A stretch of 64,000 nt of DNA from Lysinibacillus irui (GCF_028877475.1 NZ_CP113527.1:2969501-3033500), one strand, 5' to 3'; positions 27,569 through 36,456 are shown, counted from the first letter of the stretch. Made by a program: numbers and translations. Notes: a model not told the origin generated them from the letters alone.

Positions 27569-28116
27569 GCGCTCACCTTCTGTTCATATGGGAGCAATTT
27601 TTCTTGTGACACACCACTCTCGCGAAGCTCATCTAGAATCTCTGTGTACAAGGCTAGTTTTTCATCTCGCAAAAAATCAATTTTACGCTCATCAAAGGGT
27701 ACATGAACGACTTCCACTCCTGCTTTTTCAAATAATTCCTGAGCATATGGATTATTTTTATAGTCTGTTGCATAATACACACGTTCAATCCCTGCTTGAA
27801 TAATGGACTTTGTACATGGTAGACATGGGAAATGAGTTACATACAAATCTGCACCTTTTGTTGGTGTTCCATATTTAGCGCATTGTAGCAATGCATTCAT
27901 TTCGGCATGCACCGTACGAACACAATGATTGTCCACTACATAACATCCCTTTTCAATACAATGTTCATCTCCTGTAATAGACCCATTATAACCACCTGCA
28001 ATAATGCGTTTATCACGTACCACAGTTGCTCCTACTGCTAGTCTAGTACATGTACTTCGTAATGCGAGTAAATGGCTTTGTGCCATAAAAAATTGATCCC
28101 AAGTAATTCGCTCCAT
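27547..28116 (-). CDS. comEB: ComE operon protein 2 (dCMP/deoxycytidylate deaminase-like)
   Basis: 189 residues. Zinc-deaminase motifs TVHAEMNALLQ (histidine and catalytic glutamate) and FPCLPCTKS (two cysteines) are intact, with an RSTCTRLAVGATVVRD N-terminal region typical of dCMP deaminase. ComEB is co-transcribed with the DNA uptake genes but is not needed for uptake in B. subtilis; it may recycle nucleotides. GGAGGTAGTC precedes ATG 28116. It overlaps comEC at its 3' end. Confidence 0.93.
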   Translation of the reverse strand: MERITWDQFFMAQSHLLALRSTCTRLAVGATVVRDKRIIAGGYNGSITGDEHCIEKGCYVVDNHCVRTVHAEMNALLQCAKYGTPTKGADLYVTHFPCLPCTKSIIQAGIERVYYATDYKNNPYAQELFEKAGVEVVHVPFDERKIDFLRDEKLALYTEILDELRESGVSQEKLLPYEQKVSALFGIKL

Positions 28117-28221
28117 ATGACTACCTCCAAAATTTGCCTAACAAATGATTTTTCTCTTGTTTTTCTACTATAGTGTAGCCCTTTTTGAAAAGGGGCGTCA
28201 ATATCACAAAATCTACAAGGT

Positions 28222-28851
28222 TTAGTTTACGGTAATAGAATCTTGTAACTTCTCAAATGTTTTATCACCGATGCCACTAACATTTTTTAAATCATCAATC
28301 TTTTGAAAAGGACCATTCTCCTCTCGGTATGAAAGAATACTTTGAGCTTTAGAGGGACCAATACCTGGCAATGTTGAAAGAGCTGACACATCCGCTTTAT
28401 TAATATTAATCTTTTGCTCATTACTATTATTTTCAGCAGGCAAACTAATAAAATTAGTAGTTCCTTCCTCTAGTTGTTCACCTTTTTCGGGAATATAAAT
28501 GACCATTTCGTCCCGCACTTTTTGAGCATGATTTATAAGCTGTGTGTCTGCATCCTCTGTATAGCCGCCTGCAAGTTGGACAGCATCTCGAATACGTTGG
28601 TCTTGCTGAAGCTCATAAACACCTGGGTATAGTACAGCACCCTTTATATCAACAAACACTTGCTGTATAGCCGTTTCTTTAGTCGAATCAATAAGGTTAT
28701 TTTCTTCAATAGGTTGGATTGTTTCGATGAGCTCTTCTTGGGGAGGTGAAGAGTCTGAACTCGAAAAATAGAAGTAACAAAGTCCACTGAGTACGAGTAT
28801 GCCGGGGAATAACATACTTTTTTTATACTTTTGCCATAAAGATTGGAGCAT
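28222..28851 (-). CDS. comEA: DNA receptor ComEA
   Basis: 209 residues: a short cytoplasmic head, a transmembrane anchor at about residues 13-31 (FPGILVLSGLCYFYFSSS), an acidic linker, a SLBB-type module (YPGVYELQQDQRIRDAVQLA) and a C-terminal helix-hairpin-helix pair (LSTLPGIGPSKAQSIL and LKNVSGIGDKTFEKL) that binds double-stranded DNA at the cell surface. It hands DNA to ComEC. The frame extends to 28872; GAAAGGGTGG before ATG 28851 sets the start. Order comEA-comEB-comEC matches B. subtilis. Confidence 0.95.
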   Translation of the reverse strand: MLQSLWQKYKKSMLFPGILVLSGLCYFYFSSSDSSPPQEELIETIQPIEENNLIDSTKETAIQQVFVDIKGAVLYPGVYELQQDQRIRDAVQLAGGYTEDADTQLINHAQKVRDEMVIYIPEKGEQLEEGTTNFISLPAENNSNEQKININKADVSALSTLPGIGPSKAQSILSYREENGPFQKIDDLKNVSGIGDKTFEKLQDSITVN

Positions 28852-29030
28852 AGCACCACCCTTTCTTTGCAAAAGATAATCATATGGAGGTACATATATC
28901 TTACACTATCTCATGTTATTTGCAAACCGGTAAAGAATATAGTTTTAGAACAGTCGTTCCTCTCATTTTATCCTAGAGTTCTATCCATCACTCTAGCCTT
29001 TCTATCGACCAATTCAAAGACTTTTCCATC

Positions 29031-29069
29031 AAAAGAGCCACACTGTTACTTGAACAATGTGGCTCTTTT
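29031..29069 (-). terminator. Terminator of yqeM run
   Basis: AAAAGAGCCACA..TGTT stem pairs with AACAATGTGGCTCTTTT (one mismatch), 5 bp past the yqeM stop, with flanking T-runs. Confidence 0.8.
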
Positions 29070-29074
29070 CTAAA

Positions 29075-29815
29075 TTATTTTACTGCACGAATAAAAATGC
29101 GCTCGCTGTCATATTCTGGTGCTTCATCTGTAAAATCTGCTGTAATTTCAACATGATCAAAACCTATGGTACGCAACCAAGTCATATACTGGTCAATAGA
29201 GAAGGTGCGTTGAATATGCTCTTCGTCAAAACGCTCATATAATTCACTCGCGATATCTCGAACATAAAAAGTCATTTGATGGATAACGGAATGCTCGTAA
29301 TCTGCAGGTTCTGTATGCCATACATAGCTAATATCTCCATCATCATACGTAAACGGTCCATCTAAAAAGATCTCATTCATTTTAAATAAGGAGTGGACGT
29401 CAAAAAATAGCTGTCCCCCGTCTCGCAGAGCATGATAGATACGTTCTAATGTCGTATAGACAGCTTGCTCCTCTATCACATAATTAAGGGAGTCTATAGT
29501 AATTGTAACAACGTCCAATGCCTCAAAGCCGTCTAATTCATCCATAGACATACAATATAAAGGTGCATGATATCCTGCAGCAGTAAAACGTTCTGTAGCA
29601 ATGGATAACATCTCTTCTGATAAATCTATACCGCTGACCTTATAGCCAGCCTGTGCAAATAACAAGCTAAGCACACCCGTTCCACAACCAATATCTAACA
29701 ATGCTGGATATTGACTACTTGGTGCATGTTGTACAACCCAATCTACATAAAGATTATAAGGAATATCCTTTTGTAGCTCATCATAGACATGGGCAAAGCG
29801 TTCGTAACTACTCAC
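29075..29815 (-). CDS. yqeM: Class I SAM-dependent methyltransferase YqeM
   Basis: 246 residues. Motif I is ALLDIGCGTGVLSLLFA, then VSGIDLSEEMLSIA and YCMSMDELDGFEALDVVTIT, a standard Rossmann SAM fold. It belongs to the YqeM group, always next to rsfS-yqeK-nadD in Bacillales; substrate unknown. Start GTG 29815 follows directly on the rsfS stop, with GAGG 5 nt upstream inside rsfS, so translation is coupled. It is the last gene of the yqeG-yqeM run. Confidence 0.9.
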   Translation of the reverse strand: MSSYERFAHVYDELQKDIPYNLYVDWVVQHAPSSQYPALLDIGCGTGVLSLLFAQAGYKVSGIDLSEEMLSIATERFTAAGYHAPLYCMSMDELDGFEALDVVTITIDSLNYVIEEQAVYTTLERIYHALRDGGQLFFDVHSLFKMNEIFLDGPFTYDDGDISYVWHTEPADYEHSVIHQMTFYVRDIASELYERFDEEHIQRTFSIDQYMTWLRTIGFDHVEITADFTDEAPEYDSERIFIRAVK

Positions 29816-30160
29816 TTAGGCCTCAGGCATGTCTAATTGTGGTGCATCGCCCCATAGACGCTCTAAATTATAATAAGCACGCTCATCCTTATGGAAAACA
29901 TGTGCCACTACATCACCTAAGTCTACAAGTACCCAACGAGCTGCATCGAAGCCCTCGATACGGCGGATTTCATAGCCCTCTTTTTCCGCTATATCTTGCA
30001 ATTCACGCGCAATAGCTTGCACTTGGCGATCTGAGTTACCGTGAGCAATGATAAAATAATCCGCTAAAAGGGAAATTCCTTGCATATTTAAAACGACAAT
30101 ATCCTCACCATGTTTGTCGTCGATTGCTTTGTACGCTGCTTGTAATAAAGTTGAAGTCAT
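29816..30160 (-). CDS. rsfS: Ribosome silencing factor RsfS (YqeL)
   Basis: 114 residues, small DUF143/RsfS fold. Residues ILVVLNMQGISLLADYFIIA-like core (seen as VVLNMQGISLLADYFIIAHG) and RRIEGFDAARWVLVDLGDV, then VHVFHKDERAYYNLERLW are diagnostic. RsfS binds uL14 and prevents 50S-30S joining when nutrients are short. It overlaps yqeK by 4 bp (ATGA) and its stop abuts the yqeM start. It should be cytoplasmic and ribosome-associated. Confidence 0.95.
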   Translation of the reverse strand: MTSTLLQAAYKAIDDKHGEDIVVLNMQGISLLADYFIIAHGNSDRQVQAIARELQDIAEKEGYEIRRIEGFDAARWVLVDLGDVVAHVFHKDERAYYNLERLWGDAPQLDMPEA

Positions 30161-30729
30161 CCTTCACTATCCTCTCTGTTCATCATATCGTTATAACATT
30201 CTATTGATAAAGGAAAAATTGGCTGCTTTGTGTCTATTAAAAATGCCAATGTATGGCGGACACAAGCACTCATGGCCTTATCCAAATTTTTTTGAGCTTT
30301 TTTGCGCAGACGATCGACACCTTCAAATCGGCGATTCGGTTCAATCATATCTGCTACAAAAATGATTTTTTCTAAACGACTCATACTAGCGCGTCCTGTT
30401 GTATGGAAACGAATCGCATTTAGTATCTCTTGATCAGTGATGCCAAACTCGCTTTCTGCTATATATGCACCAACCGGACCGTGTAGTAATTCACTGCCCC
30501 AGCCAATTAGTTTTGGATCTAATTTTTTTTCACGAACGATGTCCTCCATCCATTCAATGTCGGCATATTTAGCAATATCATGGAGGATTGCTGCTGTTTC
30601 AGCTTTTTTCGCATCCTCCCCATATTTTTGTGCTAAAGAAATTGCCGTTTCCATTACACCGATTGTATGGACATACCGTTTTTCAGGCATTCTTGGCTTA
30701 ATCGCCGCTAAATACTGTTCGCGTTCCAT
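30157..30729 (-). CDS. yqeK: Bis(5'-nucleosyl)-tetraphosphatase, symmetrical, YqeK (HD domain)
   Basis: 190 residues. HD-domain metal ligands show as ETAAILHDIAKY (the H-D pair), LLHGPVGAYIAE and IRFHTTGRASMS. YqeK-type enzymes hydrolyse Ap4A to two ADP. The start ATG 30729 has GGAAGG upstream. It overlaps nadD by 32 bp and rsfS by 4 bp, so it is tightly packed in the operon, matching B. subtilis yqeK. Confidence 0.93.
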   Translation of the reverse strand: MEREQYLAAIKPRMPEKRYVHTIGVMETAISLAQKYGEDAKKAETAAILHDIAKYADIEWMEDIVREKKLDPKLIGWGSELLHGPVGAYIAESEFGITDQEILNAIRFHTTGRASMSRLEKIIFVADMIEPNRRFEGVDRLRKKAQKNLDKAMSACVRHTLAFLIDTKQPIFPLSIECYNDMMNREDSEG

Positions 30730-31288
30730 ATAGACCTTCCTTCCGTATGAACGTCTCTACCGCTTCTGGTAGCAAAAATGTCACCGTTCCTCCAGTAGCA
30801 AGGCGTTCACGAATCAGTGTGGACGATAAATCGATTTGAGGCACTTCCACCATACATACAGGGTAATCTGTCGTAGCCGTTGTTCCTGGACGCTTTACTC
30901 CAACAAATTGCACAAGTTTCACTAAATCATCGATACAATGCCATGTATGGAGCGAATCAATCATATCTCCTCCGATGATAAAGTGGAATTTCACATTTGG
31001 TTCTCTTCTACACAATGCTGAAAGTGTCTCATAGGAATAGGATACGCCACCCTTCTCAACCTCATACGACTCTACAGAAAAATGTGAAAATGGACGAATA
31101 GCCAGCTTCACCATTTCAAGTCGTTCAGCATTACTTGCATCGAAACGAGCATGCTTATGTGGTGGTATTGCATTAGGCATAAAACGAATTTCATCTAATT
31201 CTAGCGCATGAAAAACTTCATTTGCCATCATTAAATGCCCTATATGCGGAGGATTAAATGTTCCTCCCAGTAAACCGACCCTTTTCAT
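30698..31288 (-). CDS. nadD: Nicotinate-nucleotide adenylyltransferase NadD
   Basis: 196 residues. GGTFNPPHIGHLMMANEV is the nucleotidyltransferase GxFxPxHxGH signature; ISSTLIRERLATG-type tail is present as DLSSTLIRERLATGG. It adenylates nicotinate mononucleotide in NAD synthesis. Start ATG 31288 has AAGGTGAAACG before it. Adjacent yhbY, yqeK and rsfS match the conserved Bacillales arrangement. Confidence 0.96.
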   Translation of the reverse strand: MKRVGLLGGTFNPPHIGHLMMANEVFHALELDEIRFMPNAIPPHKHARFDASNAERLEMVKLAIRPFSHFSVESYEVEKGGVSYSYETLSALCRREPNVKFHFIIGGDMIDSLHTWHCIDDLVKLVQFVGVKRPGTTATTDYPVCMVEVPQIDLSSTLIRERLATGGTVTFLLPEAVETFIRKEGLYGTRTVFSGD

Positions 31289-31297
31289 CGTTTCACC

Positions 31298-31600
31298 TTA
31301 TTTCGTTGCTTTTGGTAATACAATCTTTTTATGATTGCGTGATTCTTTATATAAAACAACTGTAAGACCGATTAATTGGACAAGCTCTGCATGTGCGCCT
31401 GTTGCAAGTGCTTCAGCAACTTCATGTTTATCTTCTTCACAGTTATCTAAAATACGTACTTTAATTAGTTCACGTACTTCTAATGCCTCACGAATTTGCT
31501 TTGTCATTTCGTCATTAACGCCGCCTTTTCCTACTTGGAAAATAGGTGTTAAATGATGTGCTTCCGCACGTAAAAAACGTTTCTGTTTACCTGTTAACAT
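31298..31600 (-). CDS. yhbY: Ribosome assembly RNA-binding protein YhbY (YqeI)
   Basis: 100 residues, a CRM-domain protein. LTGKQKRFLRAEAHHLTPIF, VGKGGVNDEMTKQIREALEV and VLYKESRNHKKIVLP are typical. YhbY associates with pre-50S particles. It lies 9 bp upstream of nadD and 5 bp downstream of aroE, so all are co-transcribed. Confidence 0.95.
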   Translation of the reverse strand: MLTGKQKRFLRAEAHHLTPIFQVGKGGVNDEMTKQIREALEVRELIKVRILDNCEEDKHEVAEALATGAHAELVQLIGLTVVLYKESRNHKKIVLPKATK

Positions 31601-31605
31601 AAAAA

Positions 31606-32436
31606 TTAGTTTCCTCCTAATTGTGCCTTAAGCTGCACAATCATTGAATTTGTATTTGGATACTTTCCTATCCAGTGCTCAAAAGCGATGGCTCCTTGAT
31701 GTACAAACATTCCTAGACCTGTAACAATCGTTGCTCCCCTTTTTTCTGCTGCTTGTAAAAAAGGCGTCATTAATGGATTATACACAATATCTGCAACAAT
31801 TGCTCCTTTCGAAAGCAAATCTAAAGAAAATGGCATGGAAAAATTGCCCGTGGCAAGGCCAGCCGATGTCATTTGCACAATAATGCTGAAATCAGCTAAA
31901 GTCTCTTCTGCTTCTTTTAATGAAATCGCACGACCTATTCCCATTTCATCAATAATAGCTTGAGCATTAGCCACTGTACGATTGGCAATGGACAAATGGC
32001 TATAGCCTTGCTGCTGCATAGCAAAAGCAATACCACGAGCAGCGCCTCCAGCACCAACAAGTAACACAGGCTTGTCTTTATGCGACGTACCAACGGCTTC
32101 TTCAAGTGAGCGAACAAAACCGATACCATCTGTATTATAGCCTTTCAGCTTTCCTTCCATTGTTCGTACGACTGTATTCACTGCACCCATTTTTTGGGCC
32201 AGCTCATCTAGCTCATCTAAATAGGGTATGATGGCTGTTTTATGGGGAATTGTAACGTTCCAACCACTTGCTCCTAATGTTTTCAAACCAGCCACTGCTG
32301 ACTCTAATTGATCAGAAGGGACATGTAAAGGAATATATGTCGCATCTATCGACATGTCCTCGAACCAAGCATTATGCATGGCTGGTGATTTTGAGTGTTC
32401 AATTGGATCACCCATCACTGCAAACCACTTCTTCAT
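31606..32436 (-). CDS. aroE: Shikimate dehydrogenase AroE
   Basis: 276 residues. GDPIEHSKSPAMHN (shikimate-binding serines), NVTIPHK with the catalytic lysine, NTDGIGF, and LLVGAGGAARGIAFAM for NADP binding are all present. It reduces 3-dehydroshikimate to shikimate for aromatic amino acids. Start ATG 32436. The position between yqeH and yhbY is conserved in Bacillales. Confidence 0.96.
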   Translation of the reverse strand: MKKWFAVMGDPIEHSKSPAMHNAWFEDMSIDATYIPLHVPSDQLESAVAGLKTLGASGWNVTIPHKTAIIPYLDELDELAQKMGAVNTVVRTMEGKLKGYNTDGIGFVRSLEEAVGTSHKDKPVLLVGAGGAARGIAFAMQQQGYSHLSIANRTVANAQAIIDEMGIGRAISLKEAEETLADFSIIVQMTSAGLATGNFSMPFSLDLLSKGAIVADIVYNPLMTPFLQAAEKRGATIVTGLGMFVHQGAIAFEHWIGKYPNTNSMIVQLKAQLGGN

Positions 32437-32468
32437 TTTCTAGCCCTCTCTCTACTTTATCCTTCGAT

Positions 32469-33572
32469 TTATATAAGGGAAGGACGAATTGAAACTTGTA
32501 CACCTTTTGGTGCATAAGCTGCCACTACTACATTGGCATGTTGAACTGTAATCCAGCCCAGCCCAGAGAAAACAACATCTGTTTTGGCTTCTTTAATAGA
32601 AAACTCATGACGAACTAATGGCGGTAGTTGATCGATGAAATCTGCAGTTGGTGGTGCCAGAAGTTCTCCTTTATGTTCTGCGTACAACGTATCTGCCTTC
32701 TCTAGCTTTGTTCGATGAATTGGTAAATCGTTGGCTACATGAATTGTAAAGGCAGAGCGATCTCCCTGAATGAAATCAAATCGAGCTAAAGCCCCAATAA
32801 ATAAAGTTTGTCCAGCATTTTGCTGATAAACTTTTGGTTTAATTTCTTTTTTCGGCATAATATATTTTAATTCACTGGAATCAATATGATGAGCCATTTG
32901 ATGATGATTAATAATACCAGGTGTATCATATAATGCACTACCATCATCTAATGGAATTTCAATCATGTCTAATGTTGTGCCAGGGAAATGAGAAGTTGTA
33001 ATGACTTCACCTTCACCTGTTGCCTGTTTAATAATACGATTAATGAACGTAGATTTCCCAACATTTGTACAACCAACAACATAAACATTTTGCCCTTTTC
33101 TGTACGCGTCGATAGCTTCCATTGCTTCAGCCATCCCCTTGCCTTTATGAGCACTTACTAACAGGACATCGACAGGCTGAAGTCCAAGAGCCTTTGCTTC
33201 TCGTTTAAGCCAGTTGATTACTTTTTTAGGTTTTACCGATTTTGGTAATAAATCTGCTTTATTGGCAATCAACAGGACTGGGTTATTTCCTACAAAGCGG
33301 TGAAGCCCCGGTAACCAGCTCCCATTGAAGTCAAAAATATCAACAATTTTTACGATTAAGCCTTGCTGTGTACCAAGACCATTTAAAATACGTAAAAAGT
33401 CATCATCTGTTAATGACACTGGTTGAATTTCATTGTAATTTTTCAAACGGAAGCAACGTTGGCAAATGACCACATCCTTCTCTAAAGATGATGGGGGTGC
33501 ATACCCAACTGCTGTTTTATCTTCTGTTTGAATTGTTGTACCACAGCCAATACAATTTGGCATTTCAATCAT
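32469..33572 (-). CDS. yqeH: Ribosome biogenesis GTPase YqeH
   Basis: 367 residues, circularly permuted GTPase. The N-terminal zinc finger has CIGCG and CQRCF. The permuted order is visible: G4 ANKADLLP, G5-type VSAHKGKGM, G1 GCTNVGKSTF, then G3 LYDTPGI. YqeH is needed for 30S subunit assembly. The frame extends to TTG 33587, but GGGAGGA is correctly spaced for ATG 33572. It overlaps yqeG by 4 bp (ATGA), confirming that start. Confidence 0.96.
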   Translation of the reverse strand: MIEMPNCIGCGTTIQTEDKTAVGYAPPSSLEKDVVICQRCFRLKNYNEIQPVSLTDDDFLRILNGLGTQQGLIVKIVDIFDFNGSWLPGLHRFVGNNPVLLIANKADLLPKSVKPKKVINWLKREAKALGLQPVDVLLVSAHKGKGMAEAMEAIDAYRKGQNVYVVGCTNVGKSTFINRIIKQATGEGEVITTSHFPGTTLDMIEIPLDDGSALYDTPGIINHHQMAHHIDSSELKYIMPKKEIKPKVYQQNAGQTLFIGALARFDFIQGDRSAFTIHVANDLPIHRTKLEKADTLYAEHKGELLAPPTADFIDQLPPLVRHEFSIKEAKTDVVFSGLGWITVQHANVVVAAYAPKGVQVSIRPSLI

Positions 33573-34090
33573 TCTTGTTCCTCCCAAGTTATAATTCCTT
33601 TTCGTTTCAAATCATTAAACACGCGACGTTCAATGAAACGATTCAATTTTGTTACAAGCCCATCCGATTGGGCAACAGGTTTAACTAACACTGTATGCAG
33701 ACCTAAGCGATTGGCACCCATCACATCTGTAAGCAGTTGATCTCCTACCATCACTACTTCATTTGGACGCAAACCTAGCTGAATTAGCGCATTATAAAAA
33801 GCATTTTGAAGTGGCTTTCTTGCCTTGTGAATATATGGGATACCTAATGGCTCAGCAAAATGTTTTACACGTGCCTCATTGTTATTCGACGCAATAATAA
33901 CACGAATTCCTGATTCTTTCATAATGCGTAACCATATGATTAGCTCTTCAGTGGCATCTGGACGATCCCATTCAACCAGCGTATTATCCAAATCTGTAAT
34001 GATTCCTCTAATACCTAATTCTTGTAACTTCTCTGGTGTAATTTCAAAAATATTCGTCACAAATTCGTTTGGTAATAAAAAATTATACAA
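33569..34090 (-). CDS. yqeG: YqeG family HAD IIIA-type phosphatase
   Basis: 173 residues. HAD motif I is ITDLDNTLVEWD (nucleophile aspartate), motif II VIIASNNNE, then KARKPLQNAF with the lysine and VMVGDQLLTDVMGA for motif IV. YqeG is thought to be a phosphatase of unknown substrate (related to phosphatidylglycerophosphate phosphatases in other bacteria). The start is TTG 34090 with AGGGG upstream. First gene of the yqeG-yqeH-aroE run; psd precedes it by 36 bp. Confidence 0.9.
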   Translation of the reverse strand: MYNFLLPNEFVTNIFEITPEKLQELGIRGIITDLDNTLVEWDRPDATEELIIWLRIMKESGIRVIIASNNNEARVKHFAEPLGIPYIHKARKPLQNAFYNALIQLGLRPNEVVMVGDQLLTDVMGANRLGLHTVLVKPVAQSDGLVTKLNRFIERRVFNDLKRKGIITWEEQE

Positions 34091-34126
34091 AATAGCGACC
34101 CCTAATCTTAACGTATTATTCGACCA

Positions 34127-34909
34127 TTATAGCATATTTGCAAAGGCTTCACCCATTCTAATTGGGCTTCCTTTAACAACATTATCCGTAAATTCAATCG
34201 CATCCTTTTCAAACAGCATCACAACGGTAGAACCAAATGAGAAATAACCAACTTCTTGCCCTTTACGCCATTTCGTTGTTGTATTAGTAAGCACAATTGA
34301 ATTAACAAAGGTTGCGCCCACTTTTATAAATGCTACATGTTGCTTATTGTCTACTTTCAATTCCGTCACTAAACGATAATTATGAGAAATTGGTTTTTTA
34401 CCGTATGTAAGACCAAGCTGATTCACAGGATAAGATTTCTGACCAAGTGTATATTGTCGTAATACTTCTCCATCAATCGGACTATGGATACGATGATAAT
34501 CTGCAGGACTTAAATAAAATACGATATAATGTCCATCCGCATATTGTGCTGCTCGTTCTGTATTGCCGAGTAAATCCTGTAATGCATAGGGTTTACCCTT
34601 TACAAGAAATGTCATATCCCACTCAATGCGTCCAAAAGATTCCACTTTAGCATCTACTGGACTGGTAAAAATGGCTGGATCTTTTTCAATTGGCCGAGCA
34701 TCTTCTAGCAGTTCTCTTGTAAAAAAATCATGTAAACATGAAAATTGTTGTTGTTTTTTTGAAACTTCTTCAAGGTTAATATCGTATAACTTCATGTAGC
34801 TTGGAATTATACGTTTACTCCACTTCGCTTTTGCAATTGTCTGCAAAAGATGGGAAGATTGCTTACCATTCGTTAGTTCTATCAAGCGTTGATATAGTTT
34901 TTCTTTCAT
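34127..34909 (-). CDS. psd: Phosphatidylserine decarboxylase proenzyme
   Basis: 260 residues. The proenzyme self-cleavage site is at GST in VGYFSFGSTVVMLFEKD near the C-terminus, generating the pyruvoyl group; SPADYHRIHSPIDG with the conserved HRIHSP block is present. It makes phosphatidylethanolamine in the membrane from phosphatidylserine. The gene is divergent from pssA at 35004, the enzyme that makes its substrate, so both may share the 94-bp promoter region. Confidence 0.96.
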   Translation of the reverse strand: MKEKLYQRLIELTNGKQSSHLLQTIAKAKWSKRIIPSYMKLYDINLEEVSKKQQQFSCLHDFFTRELLEDARPIEKDPAIFTSPVDAKVESFGRIEWDMTFLVKGKPYALQDLLGNTERAAQYADGHYIVFYLSPADYHRIHSPIDGEVLRQYTLGQKSYPVNQLGLTYGKKPISHNYRLVTELKVDNKQHVAFIKVGATFVNSIVLTNTTTKWRKGQEVGYFSFGSTVVMLFEKDAIEFTDNVVKGSPIRMGEAFANML

Positions 34910-35003
34910 TCAGTAAAACCCCTATCCATTAATTTAGACTGTCAATTTTTTCGCATTCGAAGTATAATGGTACAATATCTTAAGTGCAAAGGAGTGATCC
35001 CCC

Positions 35004-35546
35004 TTGTTTTTTTATCACAAGTTGGTGGATACCACGGTTAAGAAAATGAAATCGCACGCTGCTAACTTCATCACAATTAGTAATATGTCCTTTGGAGGCG
35101 CGGCTATTATGGCCACTTTACATGAATACTATAGCTATAGTGTCTTGTTTATCTTTATTGCAGCTCTTCTTGATCGCTACGATGGTAAGGTAGCGAGAGC
35201 GCTCGGACAAGTGTCAGAGCTAGGTAAACAATTAGATTCTATGAGTGATATTATATCATTTGGCGTGGCGCCTGCATTACTAATGTATGAAGTTGTTCTA
35301 GTTGATTTTGGTTTTGCCGGCATGATGATGGCCGTATTATTTATCGTCTGTGGTGCGATGCGTTTAGCTCGCTTCAATATTAGTGAAGCGAATGGTTATT
35401 TCACAGGTTTACCTATTACAGCTGCAGGTACGTTCTTAACTTTAACGTATTTCGCGGCCAATACGTTCCATCCGGCATTTTATCTTTTCCTTTTTCCCAT
35501 TTTAGCTTTACTAATGATTAGTACATTTACGTTAAAAAAAGTGTAA
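35004..35546 (+). CDS. pssA: CDP-diacylglycerol-serine O-phosphatidyltransferase
   Basis: 180 residues with about five transmembrane helices. The CDP-alcohol phosphotransferase motif D-G-x2-A-R-x8-G-x3-D-x3-D is complete: DGKVAR, then GKQLDSMSD. It makes phosphatidylserine for the psd enzyme encoded divergently. Start TTG 35004 follows AAAGGAGTGATC; spacing is about 9 nt. A terminator with GTGTAACAGC / GCTGTTGCAC arms follows at 35534. Confidence 0.95.
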   Translation: MFFYHKLVDTTVKKMKSHAANFITISNMSFGGAAIMATLHEYYSYSVLFIFIAALLDRYDGKVARALGQVSELGKQLDSMSDIISFGVAPALLMYEVVLVDFGFAGMMMAVLFIVCGAMRLARFNISEANGYFTGLPITAAGTFLTLTYFAANTFHPAFYLFLFPILALLMISTFTLKKV

Positions 35547-35572
35547 CAGCGCATTTGCTGTTGCACTTTTTT
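35534..35572 (+). terminator. Terminator of pssA
   Basis: GTGTAACAGC / GCTGTTGCAC (9 of 10 pairs plus a G-U) followed by TTTTTT. It overlaps the end of the gene. Confidence 0.8.
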
Positions 35573-35600
35573 CATTTCCCACAGCTTTTAAACATATACT
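35571..35600 (+). promoter_or_regulatory. Sigma E-like promoter of sigK
   Basis: A CATATACT -10 at 35593-35600 preceded by TTCATTT at 35571-35577 (15-nt spacer) resembles sigma E/K promoters of mother-cell genes. sigK is transcribed by sigma E and later by sigma K in B. subtilis. The -35 is only a moderate match. Confidence 0.45.
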
Positions 35601-35632
35601 GTCGAAAAATGGGGAAAGGATGAAATCATTCA

Positions 35633-36340
35633 ATGAGCGGAATTTTCACATCAATGTTGCAGTTATGGCTTGAGATCCCTGCGTTGCTTGGCTACTTAAA
35701 GGGGCAAACATTCCATAAACCCTTTTCAAAAGAAGAGGAAGCTGCTTGTATTGAACGATTTTTAGGTGGCGATGAGCAAGCGCGTCTTGATCTGATCGAA
35801 CGTAATATGAGGCTTGTCGCGCACGTCGTTAAAAAATTCCATCCAAAACATGAGCAACTCGATGATTACATTTCCATAGGAACAATCGGTCTAATGAAAG
35901 CAGTAGAGAGCTATACCCCTGACAAAAAAACACGACTCGCCACATATGCAGCTCGTTGTATTGAAAATGAAATTTTAATGCATCTACGGACACAAAAAAA
36001 GGTTCAGAAAGACGTTTCTTTGTTTGAGCCTATCGGGACTGATAAAGACGGAAATGCACTGCAAATTCGTGATTTACTTCAATGTGATGAAGAAAGTGCA
36101 ACAGAGAAGTTGGAGCATAAAGAGCATGTAGCACAGTTATATCATTATTTGCATATGCTTGATGAACGCGAACTTGAAATTGTAACACTGCGATATGGCT
36201 TAAATCAACAGGATGCACTTACACAAAAGGAAATTGCTGCTCGATTAAATATTTCACGAAGCTATGTATCTCGCATTGAAAAACGAGCACTTATTAAACT
36301 CTACCAACTGTACAAACGAGACCAAAAGTCGGTTGAATAA
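35633..36340 (+). CDS. sigK: Mother-cell sporulation sigma factor SigK, uninterrupted
   Basis: 235 residues. Region 2 (LIERNMRLVAHVVKKFHPKH, then YAARCIENEILMHLR) and region 4 (RLNISRSYVSRIEKRALIKL) match sigma K. The N-terminal 15-20 residues are hydrophobic, a pro-sequence like that of pro-sigma K cleaved by SpoIVFB. The reading frame is continuous across the site where B. subtilis carries the skin element, so no excision is needed. Start ATG 35633 with GGGGAAAGG upstream. A terminator follows at 36412. Confidence 0.93.
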   Translation: MSGIFTSMLQLWLEIPALLGYLKGQTFHKPFSKEEEAACIERFLGGDEQARLDLIERNMRLVAHVVKKFHPKHEQLDDYISIGTIGLMKAVESYTPDKKTRLATYAARCIENEILMHLRTQKKVQKDVSLFEPIGTDKDGNALQIRDLLQCDEESATEKLEHKEHVAQLYHYLHMLDERELEIVTLRYGLNQQDALTQKEIAARLNISRSYVSRIEKRALIKLYQLYKRDQKSVE

Positions 36341-36411
36341 TTTATTGTAAAATGGACAATAGAAAAATTCAATGCTTCTTTGGCGGAAGATGTGCCTATT
36401 TCATGGCATAG

Positions 36412-36456
36412 AAAAAAGCCCCTTGCGACACTACTATGTCGCAAAGGAGCTTTTCC
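36412..36456. terminator. Bidirectional terminator after sigK
   Basis: AAAAAAGCCCCTTGCGACA pairs with TGTCGCAAAGGAGCTTTTCC. T-runs are found on both sides, so it can also end the small minus-strand gene at 36470. Confidence 0.8.
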
